Shown here: one piece after another, positions 34,931 to 42,800 of the stretch
Layout of the letters: each line of letters opens with the position of its first letter
How positions within the stretch are numbered: position 1 is the first letter of the stretch
Assembly: GCA_963766345.1 (NCBI GenBank)
Contig: CAVXZL010000012.1
Location: forward strand, 248,001 to 312,000
Source of the DNA: DASVFB01 sp963766345
Lineage (GTDB): Bacteria > Actinomycetota > Thermoleophilia > Gaiellales > Gaiellaceae
Direction: 5' to 3'
DNA: 64,000 bases
Notes under the pieces: generated by a model
Database searches by the model: none
What the model was told of the DNA's origin: nothing
What the model saw: the letters and a program-made list of their open reading frames with translations, nothing else
Program-made: the position numbers and the translations under genes

Positions 34931-35323
34931 ATACGCCTGTTTGGCCGCCTGAATACTGCGGTCGGCACCTACACCGGCTCGCTGAGCCAGACCGCGACGC
35001 CCGCGAGCGCAGCGGTCACCTCGATCAACGGAACCTCACTCGGTGGGAGCAGCTCGACCGCCGCCCCCGCCGCGGTGACCGCTACCTGTGACCTCCTCGA
35101 CCTGACTCTCGGCCCGCTGCACCTCGACCTGCTGGGCCTCGTGGTCGATCTGAACCAGGTCCACCTGCAGATCACGGCCGAGCAGGGACCGGGCAACTTG
35201 CTCGGGAATCTGCTTTGTGCGGTCGCGGGTCTGCTCGACAACACCGGCGGCGGCGGCCTCAACGGGCTGCTGCAGTCGATCGCGAATCTGCTCAACCAGA
35301 TCCTCGGCGCGTTGCAGCTCTAG
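34931..35323 (+). pseudogene. C-terminal remnant of a secreted actinobacterial protein
   Basis: The frame opens after a TAG at 34928-34930 and runs to the TAG at 35321-35323. The first part (VGTYTGSLSQTATPASAAV) and the conserved core CDLLDLTLGPLHLDLLGL, VHLQITAEQGPGNLLGNL and LLDNTGGGGLNGLLQSIA match the C-terminal half of a widespread secreted actinobacterial family of unknown function. In that family a signal peptide and a beta domain precede this core; neither is present. No ATG or TTG is available before a GTG at 35075, which would start inside the core. I read it as a 5'-truncated gene. Confidence 0.6.
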
Positions 35324-35355
35324 CGCCTCGCATCCGGCAGCGGACTTGAGCAAGC

Positions 35356-35383
35356 GGTGGGGGACGATGCCGTCGTCCCCACC
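35356..35383. terminator. Hairpin between convergent genes
   Basis: GGTGGGGGACGA (35356-35367) pairs with TCGTCCCCACC (35373-35383), eleven pairs with one bulged G. It lies between the end of the secreted remnant (plus) and the end of the CsbD gene (minus), so it can serve both strands. Confidence 0.6.
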
Positions 35384-35419
35384 TACCCCCGCATCAGGCG
35401 GAGCGCCGCAGCCCCTCCG

Positions 35420-35593
35420 CTAGGAAACCTTGCTCCGCGCCTTCCCGACCGTCTGCTGCGCCTTGCCCTTGGCCTGCTTCGCGACGCCACCGGAGCCGGT
35501 CGACTTGCTCACGCGGGTCTTCGACGCCTTGACCTTCGCCTTGCCCATCGTCTCGTTGGCCTTGCCCTTGACCCGCTGCATCTTGTCGCCCAT
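35420..35593 (-). CDS. CsbD-like small stress protein
   Basis: 57 residues; GGAGG lies eight bases before the ATG. The sequence MGDKMQRVKGKANETMGKAK with repeated K/A/G/T-rich segments ending AKGKAQQTVGKARSKVS fits the CsbD-like family of short, charged, probably unstructured proteins induced by general stress in other bacteria. The molecular function is unknown. It is a single gene between two convergent or divergent neighbours. Confidence 0.8.
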   Translation of the reverse strand: MGDKMQRVKGKANETMGKAKVKASKTRVSKSTGSGGVAKQAKGKAQQTVGKARSKVS

Positions 35594-35650
35594 GAGACCT
35601 TCCTCCGTAGAGAGGACGACGGAGGCGCCCGCCGTCCCTGATGTAACGTC

Positions 35651-36535
35651 GTGCGCCGGATGAGGTTGCGCGCGGAGCTGATCCCGACGATCCCCGCGCC
35701 GGTGCGCGTCATCGCCCGCAACGTCGTCTGGGCATACGGTCGGGCGACCTCGCGAGTGCGGCCGCTGCCGGATTTCCTCATCATCGGCGCCCAGAAGGCC
35801 GGCACGACGGCGCTCTATGCGTACCTGCGCGAGCACCCGGCGATCGCGGGGCCGCCCTGGAAGGAGGTCAGCTTCTTCGACCGCCACTACCGGCGCGGCT
35901 CGGCGTGGTACCGCGGCAACTTCCCGACCCGGCTGTATCTGCGTCGCGTGCACGAGCGCAGCGGCGTGCAACCGGTCGTCGGCGAAGCGAGCCCGAGCTA
36001 CGTCTTCCATCCGCTCGCGCCGGAGCGGGTCGCCGCGCTCGTTCCGAACGTGCGGCTCGATCGCCCTCGTCAGGAACCCGATCGACCGCGCCCTCTCGCA
36101 CTATCACCACGAGGTCGCACTCGGGCGCGAGCCGCTCTCCTTCGAGGGCGCTCTCGCGGCCGAGGACTCGCGTCATGCAGGGCGAGCTCGAGCGGATGCG
36201 CGACCCGAGCCTACTTCAGCCACCCGTGGTGGAACTACACGTACGTCTCGCGCGGCCTCTACGCCGAGCAGCTCGAACGGTGGCTCGAGCACTTCTCGCG
36301 CGAGCGGCTGCTCGTCGTCCCGACCGACGACCTCGGCCGGAGCCCGGCCGAGACGTACGCCCGCGTGCTCGAGTTCCTCGGCGCGCCGCCGCACGAGCTC
36401 GCGTCGTACCCGCGCATCTTCAGCCGCGAGTACTCCCAGATGGAGCCGGGGACGCGCGAGGCCCTTCGCGAGCGTTTCGCCGGGCCGAATCGCCGGCTCT
36501 ACGAGCTGCTGGGCCGCGATCTCGGCTGGGACTAA
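35651..36535 (+). CDS. PAPS-dependent sulfotransferase (three frameshifts)
   Basis: About 293 residues if read across frameshifts. The 5'-phosphosulfate-binding loop FLIIGAQKAGTTALYAYL is intact. The 3'-phosphate-binding motif LVRNPIDRALSHYHHEV lies one base out of phase after position 36059. RVMQGELERMRDP is in the third frame after about 36170, and YFSHPWWNYTYVSRGLYAEQ is back in the original frame after about 36209. Each slip equals one extra base. The C-terminus (FLGAPPHELASYPRIFSREY) is complete. Family: sulfotransferase domain proteins that transfer sulfate from PAPS to carbohydrates or lipids. Start: GTG at 35651 or ATG at 35660. Three clustered slips suggest a local sequence-quality problem more than decay. 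Confidence 0.8.
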   Translation: MRRMRLRAELIPTIPAPVRVIARNVVWAYGRATSRVRPLPDFLIIGAQKAGTTALYAYLREHPAIAGPPWKEVSFFDRHYRRGSAWYRGNFPTRLYLRRVHERSGVQPVVGEASPSYVFHPLAPERVAALVPNVRLDRPRQEPDRPRPLALSPRGRTRARAALLRGRSRGRGLASCRASSSGCATRAYFSHPWWNYTYVSRGLYAEQLERWLEHFSRERLLVVPTDDLGRSPAETYARVLEFLGAPPHELASYPRIFSREYSQMEPGTREALRERFAGPNRRLYELLGRDLGWD

Positions 36536-36562
36536 CCGGCGGTGCTGGACTAACCGGCGGTG
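36529..36562. repeat. 16-bp tandem duplication across a convergent gene junction
   Basis: GGACTAACCGGCGGTG occurs at 36529-36544 and again at 36547-36562, an 18-base period. Each copy contains the stop of the minus-strand thioredoxin-like gene read as TAG; the first also holds the sulfotransferase TAA. It looks like a small slippage duplication. Confidence 0.8.
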
Positions 36563-37335
36563 TTGATCGCGGTCTCGAGCGCGGACGGGTCGCCGGACGA
36601 GCTCAGGGTGACGAGCTGCGGCTTGCCGCCCTTGTGCACGACGTAGATCGTCGGCGTCCCGCGGACGCCCGCCGTGTCGGCCTGCGAGTCGATCTTGGCC
36701 AGCTCCTGCTTGACGCTGTCGGAGCCGCGGTCGCTCTGGAGCCGGCTCGCGTCGAGGCCCGGGATGCTCGCGGCCGCCGAGCTGATGACGTTGTCGTCGA
36801 GCCAGCCCGTGTTCTCCGTCCCCTGGTTGTCGTACAGGAGCTGGTTGAAGTTGAACATCTTGTTCTGCTTCGCCGCGGCGAGCGCCGCCTCCCGGCCGGT
36901 CTGAGAGTCGGGCCCGATGATCGAGATCACGCGCGCCTCGACCTTCGCCTTGCCCTTGCGGACGTAGTTCTCGAGGATCGTCGGCATCGCCTCGGTCTCG
37001 AACTGGCGGCAGAACGGGCACTGCAGGTCGATGTACTCGATCACCGTGACGGGCGCGCTCGGCTTGCCGAGGACGTTGCCGTTCTGGGGTATCCCGGCGA
37101 AGAGTTGCTGAACGTCCGCGGCGTCCGGGAGCTTGGACGCCGTCGTGCTCGAGCCCGAGTCGGAACCGCCGGTCAGCACGACGCCGAGCACGATTCCCAC
37201 GACGATCAGGAGGGCGATCACGCCGGCGGCGATGAGCACGAGCGGCGACGCTCGACGTTGCCGTCGCGCACGGACCGGCGGCGGAGCCGTCCGCGTTGCC
37301 TGACGCCGGCGCTTGCTCGCTTTCTGGCTAGGCAT
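36550..37335 (-). CDS. Membrane-anchored DsbA-like thiol:disulfide oxidoreductase
   Basis: 261 residues. A very basic N-terminus precedes one membrane helix (SPLVLIAAGVIALLIVVGIV) and a Ser/Thr linker, with the catalytic domain outside. The thioredoxin-like fold has EYIDLQCPFCRQFETEAMP (CxxC active site) and the cis-Pro loop VRGTPTIYVVHKGG. This architecture is the usual actinobacterial DsbA, which oxidises or isomerises disulfides in exported proteins. It is co-transcribed with the DsbB-like gene, overlapping it by eight bases. Confidence 0.9.
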   Translation of the reverse strand: MPSQKASKRRRQATRTAPPPVRARRQRRASPLVLIAAGVIALLIVVGIVLGVVLTGGSDSGSSTTASKLPDAADVQQLFAGIPQNGNVLGKPSAPVTVIEYIDLQCPFCRQFETEAMPTILENYVRKGKAKVEARVISIIGPDSQTGREAALAAAKQNKMFNFNQLLYDNQGTENTGWLDDNVISSAAASIPGLDASRLQSDRGSDSVKQELAKIDSQADTAGVRGTPTIYVVHKGGKPQLVTLSSSGDPSALETAINTAG

Positions 37336-37894
37336 GTGCGGGCCTCAAGGTACCTTCTTCCGGCTCGAACGAGGCGAGAACGAGGAATGCGAAGGCCAGC
37401 GCGAAGCCCGTGAGCGCGAGGGTCGGGATCGTCATGTAGCCGAACTCGTTGATCCACTTCGTGGCGCAGCCGCCGGCCGTCACGAGGCACGCCTGCTGCT
37501 GCTCGACGACGCCGTTCTCGACGAGCAGGTGATACGTCGAGACTCCCGCGCCGATGACCGGGAACGGCAGGAGGTAGCGCGCGATCCTGTGTTCGTCCGT
37601 CAGGGCGGCGAAAAGCGTCAGGATCGAGAGGGGATACATGCAGATGCGCTGGTACCAGCAGAGCTCGCACGGCACGTAGCCGGCGATCTCCGAGAAGAAC
37701 AGGCTCCCCGCCGTCGCGATCGCCGTGACGACGAACGCGCACCAGAGCTCGTAGCCCCAGAGGGCCCGACGGAGCCACTCGAGCGGGCCGCGGACGCCGG
37801 CGAGCGCCAGCGCGCCGATCACGAGCAGGATCACGGCGAGCACCTGGCCGACGACGCCCAGGACGGCGAGCAGGACGACGAAGGCGTGCGTCAT
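37328..37894 (-). CDS. DsbB/BdbC-like disulfide bond formation protein
   Basis: 188 residues with four or five membrane helices. The first quinone-side cysteine pair sits in VPCELCWYQRICMYPL, and a second pair, Cys-x6-Cys (QQACLVTAGGCATKW), lies in the next external loop. Both are the redox centres that pass electrons from DsbA to quinone. Start: ATG at 37894; no good ribosome binding site is evident. It is the first gene of the two-gene operon. Confidence 0.9.
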   Translation of the reverse strand: MTHAFVVLLAVLGVVGQVLAVILLVIGALALAGVRGPLEWLRRALWGYELWCAFVVTAIATAGSLFFSEIAGYVPCELCWYQRICMYPLSILTLFAALTDEHRIARYLLPFPVIGAGVSTYHLLVENGVVEQQQACLVTAGGCATKWINEFGYMTIPTLALTGFALAFAFLVLASFEPEEGTLRPAHA

Positions 37895-38014
37895 CGACTT
37901 GAGCCTCGAGTCCCTTGAACGAGTGACCCAGAACGAGGGATCAACGCGGCGTTCCGGACGACCGACTTCAACGGCAAGAGACAAACGCCAGTCACTCGCC
38001 GTGGAGGTTCTGCC

Positions 38015-38707
38015 TTGGTACGCATCAGCTCGATTCTCGCATTGCTCTCAGCCGTCGTGTTCCTCGTCGCGCCGGCGCAGGGCAGCAAGTCCAGTTCCAA
38101 GGCATGCGGAGCCGACGAGTTCGCGTACGCGGGCTTCCAAGCGGATACCACGGCGCACGGCGTCCGTACGACCATCGCGCCGCTCAGCGCTCCGACCGTC
38201 GCCGACGGTCACGTCGCCGGCTGGATCGGCGTCGGCGGCGTCGACGCGGGCCCCGGCGGCAAGGCAGAGTGGCTCCAGACCGGGCTCGCCTCGTTTTCCC
38301 CGTATAGCACGGTCTACCTCTACTACGAGGTCACGATCGCCGGCCACACGATGTACCACGAGGTCAAAGCCGACGTCCAGCCGGGCGAGAAGCACGATCT
38401 CGCGGTGCTCGAGGTGCACGGACACAACTCCTGGTGGCGCGTCTGGGTCGACGGCAAGCCCGTCAGCAAGGCGATCCATCTCGCGAGGAGCCACGACAAC
38501 TGGTATCCGCAGGCGCTCGCCGAGAACTGGAACGGCGGCACCGGCACCTGCAACTCGTACGCCTACCGCTTCACGAACGTCAGGCTCGCCCACGCGAACG
38601 GCGGTTCGTGGCAGACGCTGAAGGAGCGCTCCCTGTTCGAGGATGCCGGCTACCAGGTCGTCCAGACCTCGCGGATCCCGAGCACCTTCGTCGCGACGAG
38701 CCTGTAA
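38015..38707 (+). CDS. Secreted protein of unknown function
   Basis: 230 residues from a TTG start, chosen because GGAGG lies seven bases upstream and a signal peptide follows directly (SSILALLSAVVFLVAPAQG). The mature part is beta-rich with many aromatics: TVYLYYEVTIAGHTMYHEVK, VLEVHGHNSWWRVWVDGKPV, and NGGTGTCNSYAYRFTNVRLA. It has two cysteines (KACGAD and GTCNSY). The pattern resembles a lectin- or carbohydrate-binding jelly roll, but I cannot place it in a named family. It converges on the L,D-transpeptidase gene with a 15-base gap. Confidence 0.7.
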   Translation: MVRISSILALLSAVVFLVAPAQGSKSSSKACGADEFAYAGFQADTTAHGVRTTIAPLSAPTVADGHVAGWIGVGGVDAGPGGKAEWLQTGLASFSPYSTVYLYYEVTIAGHTMYHEVKADVQPGEKHDLAVLEVHGHNSWWRVWVDGKPVSKAIHLARSHDNWYPQALAENWNGGTGTCNSYAYRFTNVRLAHANGGSWQTLKERSLFEDAGYQVVQTSRIPSTFVATSL

Positions 38708-38722
38708 CCGCGGCTCGAGGCT

Positions 38723-39784
38723 CTAGGTGATCGTCAGCGGGGTGCCGACGGGCATGAGCTTCGCAAGCCTGAGAATGTCGGGGTTCCGCATCCGGATACA
38801 ACCGTGCGACACGCGTCCCGGCAAAATCCCGGGCTCGTTCGTTCCGTGGACACCGACGAAGCCGCCACCCGGCCAGTCCGTCAGCGTGTCCGAGCGGGCG
38901 CTCGTTCCAAACGCCACCGGTCCGTAGAACGGGTCGTTGAAGTTCGTCAGCTTGCTGCGGATGTAGAACTCGCCGCGGGGCGTGGGCCAGATGGTGCGCC
39001 CAACGCCGACGCGCGCAGTGAAGATCACCTTGCCGTTTCGCTTCAACGTCGCGCGGAAGTGGGCGCGGTCGACGTACAGATGCGTGCTGACCTTGTAGAG
39101 GTCTCCAAGCGCGGTCGAGCGGACCCAGCCGACCGTGTTGTTCGGGAGCATCGGCAGGCGGACGCGATACCACGTCTCGTTGGCGCTCTTCTGCATGCTC
39201 CGCAGGATCAACACGAGATTCTGGGTGTCGGAGTCGGTCGTACGCGTGTCGAGCGTCGTCACCGCGCGTGAAGCGTTCGTCGGCTGCGACCGGACGATCG
39301 TCTTCTTCGCGACCGGAGCCCAGTTGGCGATGGTGGCGTTGGTGAGCGTCGTCGAGACCGGGTACTTGACGACCGTTCCCTGGACGTGGATCGAGTACGT
39401 CAGCGTCGGCGCGACGACCGTCCCCCCGACGACCGAGGCGCTGAACTTCACGGTGTAATCGCCCGGCGCGTCCGGCAGCCACGTGAAGCTGGCGTGGGCC
39501 GTCACTCCGTCGGACGAATTGAACTTCACGCCCTGCGGAAACGCCTTCGTCGCCGAGATGTGGACGATCGACGCAAGATCCGCCGTCGCGTTGAGAGCGA
39601 AGCTCACCGACTTGCCCGGCTTGACGTTGTAGTGAGTCCCGTCGCTGGGGGTCGGAGGCGACCAGGTGACGGGCGCTGGGTCGCCGAGCGCCGCCGGCAC
39701 GAGCAGCACCGCTGCCGTGACGGTCGCGAGCGCGGCCGAAAGCAACGTCAGGAAGGAAGAGAGTGGGCGATTCATCACGTTCAT
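38723..39784 (-). CDS. Secreted L,D-transpeptidase (YkuD) with N-terminal Ig-like domain
   Basis: 353 residues. Signal peptide or anchor at 5-33 (FLTLLSAALATVTAAVLLVP). An Ig-like domain follows (VKPGKSVSFALNATADLASI to FSASVVGGTVVAPTLTY), then an SH3-like stretch (NETWYRVRLPMLPNNTVGWV) and the YkuD domain at about 225-353. The catalytic loop is VGVHGTNEPGILPGRVSHGC followed by IRM, with both histidines and the Cys. L,D-transpeptidases make 3-3 peptidoglycan cross-links or attach proteins to peptidoglycan. It lies directly downstream of giant repeat protein A but is separated from it by a terminator, so it probably has its own promoter in the short gap. Confidence 0.9.
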   Translation of the reverse strand: MNVMNRPLSSFLTLLSAALATVTAAVLLVPAALGDPAPVTWSPPTPSDGTHYNVKPGKSVSFALNATADLASIVHISATKAFPQGVKFNSSDGVTAHASFTWLPDAPGDYTVKFSASVVGGTVVAPTLTYSIHVQGTVVKYPVSTTLTNATIANWAPVAKKTIVRSQPTNASRAVTTLDTRTTDSDTQNLVLILRSMQKSANETWYRVRLPMLPNNTVGWVRSTALGDLYKVSTHLYVDRAHFRATLKRNGKVIFTARVGVGRTIWPTPRGEFYIRSKLTNFNDPFYGPVAFGTSARSDTLTDWPGGGFVGVHGTNEPGILPGRVSHGCIRMRNPDILRLAKLMPVGTPLTIT

Positions 39785-39835
39785 CAGGACCTGAGAGTAG
39801 CGTCGAATCCGGTCGACTGGAATGACGCAAGGGGG

Positions 39836-39863
39836 TCAAGCCCCGGCTCGCGCCGGGGCTTGA
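39836..39863 (-). terminator. Perfect 12-bp hairpin downstream of repeat protein A
   Basis: TCAAGCCCCGGC (39836-39847), loop TCGC, GCCGGGGCTTGA (39852-39863). It starts 15 bases after the stop of repeat protein A, reading on the minus strand, and precedes the L,D-transpeptidase gene. Confidence 0.85.
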
Positions 39864-39878
39864 CCGATGTCGTGTCTG

Positions 39879-42800
39879 CTAGCCGGTTGCCTTTGGTCTC
39901 TTGTGTGCGATGACCTTCACGTGCTTCTTCTTCGGCGGGGGCAACGGCGCCGCCTTGACCGGTGCAGTGTCACTCGCGGTCACGTTCGGCCCCGACGGAG
40001 GCGTCCCCGTCGCAGTCGCCACGTTATTGAAGTTCGCGCGCACGTTCGGCCGCGAACACGCATACGTCACCGCCGCACCCGGCACCATCGACGCCAACCC
40101 CGGAATCTGAGCCGACGTGCGATTGCAGTCCGGCGACAACGGATCCGTCACCGTCACGTTCGTCAACACCGTGTTCCCGGCATTCGTCACCGTGATCGTG
40201 AACCTCGCCGTCCCGCCAATCGCCACCGTCTGCGACTTCGGGTTCTTCACGATCGCGATCGCAGGCGCCGGCGCCGGCGTCACCGTCAACGGCTCACACG
40301 CACCAGACCGAGCCGGGTAATTCGCATCACCCAGATAATCAGCCTTGAACGAGATGTTCGCCGTCGGCGCGAAATCAGCCGACACCGCCGTCGAAGGCGA
40401 ACCCGCCGTCAACGCCACCGTCTGATCCGTCGCCGCACCCGAACAATCCAACGTCGTATAGCGGTGGAAGACCACATTCCCGGTCGGGTTCGGCACCGAA
40501 GCCGCCGTCCCCGCCAACCGATCCACGAACACCTTGTCATGGATGACCGTGCCGGAGACGACCGTGGTGACGACAGCACCAGACGCATTCAGGATGTCCG
40601 TCCGCGCCAACCCATCAGCCCACGACTTCGACGCATTCGCCGAGCCGCCGGAGGCCGTGTTCGCGGCCGTTCCCGTCGTGCGCGTGATCGTTACGCCGTT
40701 CACCGGAATGCCCGCCGTCGCCGAGACGACGGTCGTGCCGGTCGCCGCGGACGCGATCGTCACCGTGCAGGTCGCCGTCGCTCCGCCACCCGTGTACGTG
40801 CAGCTCGGCGAGCCGACGAAGCTACCCGGACCGCTCACGATCGACGCCGTCGCCGTCTGCTGACCAGCATCGAGCAGGCCGCCGACCGCGTTCACGGTCA
40901 CCGTCAGCACATGGTTCTTCCCCACCGGATTGATCGCCGAGGCCGGCGTGATCTGAATGTTCGCGTCGACGAACGTCTTCACCGCATCGGCCGAGTTCGG
41001 AGCAACACCATCGGTCGAGACCGTGATCGACGCCCCGTTGATCGTCAGCGTCGCCGATGCGTGGCCGGTCACCGTGCCGGGCGTCAAGGACACGAACGTG
41101 ATCGTGCACTGGCCGTTCTCATCGGTATTGGGACCCGCGGTGGTGCAAGAGCCGGTCGGATCCGAGTGATTCGCGCCGAGCGTGTCCGTCAACGTCACCG
41201 ACACGTGCTCACCCTGCGCCGGCACAAAGGAACCCGTTCCCGAGTCCTTCGACAGCGTCACCGTGAACGTGTGCGCGTGCCCGACCTCGTTCGTCGCCGA
41301 GGCCGGCGTGATCTGGATCTTCGCGGCCGCCCATGCCTTCGAGGCGTTCCCCGAACCGCCGGAGGCCGTGTTCGCGGCGGTACCCGTCGTCCGCGTGATC
41401 GTCACACCGTTGACCGGAATGGCCGCCGTCGCCGACACCACCGTCGTACCCGGCGTGTCGGACGTGATCGTCACCGTGCAACTCGCCGTCGCCCCGCCAC
41501 CCGTATAGGTACAGGTCGGCGAGCCGACGAAGCTACCCGGACCGCTCACGATCGACGCCGTCGCCGTGTGCGGGCCCGCGTCCAACGTGCCGCCGACCGC
41601 GTTCACCGTGATCGTCAACACATGATTCGTCCCCGTCGGGTTCGTCGCCGACCCCGGCGTGATCCGGATGTTCGCGTCCACCCACGTCTTCGAGGCGTTC
41701 CCCGAACCGCCCGAGGTCGTGTTCGCGGCGGTACCCGTCGTCCGCGTGATCGTCACACCGTTGACCGGAATGGCCGCCGTCGCCGACACCACCGTCGTAC
41801 CGGTCGCAGCAGACGTGATCGTCACCGTGCAACTCGCCGTCGCCCCGCCACCCGTATAGGTACAGGTCGGCGAGCCGACGAAGCTACCCGGACCGCTCAC
41901 GATCGACGCCGTCGCCGTGTGCGGGCCCGCGTCCAACGTGCCGCCGACCGCGTTCACCGTGATCGTCAACACATGATTCGTCCCCGTCGGGTTCGTCGCC
42001 GACCCCGGCGTGATCCGGATGTTCGCGTCCACCCACGTCTTCGAGGCGTTCCCCGAACCGCCCGAGGTCGTGTTCGCGGCGGTACCCGTCGTCCGCGTGA
42101 TCGTCACACCGTTGACCGGAATGGCCGCCGTCGCCGACACCACCGTCGTACCGGTCGCAGCAGACGTGATCGTCACCGTGCAACTCGCCGTCGCCCCGCC
42201 ACCCGTATAGGTACAGGTCGGCGAGCCGACGAAGCTACCCGGACCGCTCACGATCGACGCCGTCGCCGTGTGCGGGCCCGCGTCCAACGTGCCGCCGACC
42301 GCGTTCACCGTGATCGTCAACACATGATTCGTCCCCGTCGGGTTCGTCGCCGACCCCGGCGTGATCCGGATGTTCGCGTCCACCCACGTCTTCGAGGCGT
42401 TCCCCGAACCGCCCGAGGTCGTGTTCGCGGCGGTACCCGTCGTCCGCGTGATCGTCACACCGTTGACCGGAATGGCCGCCGTCGCCGACACCACCGTCGT
42501 ACCGGTCGCAGCAGACGTGATCGTCACCGTGCAACTCGCCGTCGCCCCGCCACCCGTATAGGTACAGGTCGGCGAGCCGACGAAGCTACCCGGACCGCTC
42601 ACGATCGACGCCGTCGCCGTGTGCGGGCCCGCGTCCAACGTGCCGCCGACCGCGTTCACCGTGATCGTCAACACATGATTCGTCCCCGTCGGGTTCGTCG
42701 CCGACCCCGGCGAGATCTGGATGTTCGCGTCGACGACCTGGAAGCACTCGTTCGTGCTCGAGTCCGACGAGGCCGGATAGTTCGCGTCGCCGCTGTACTC

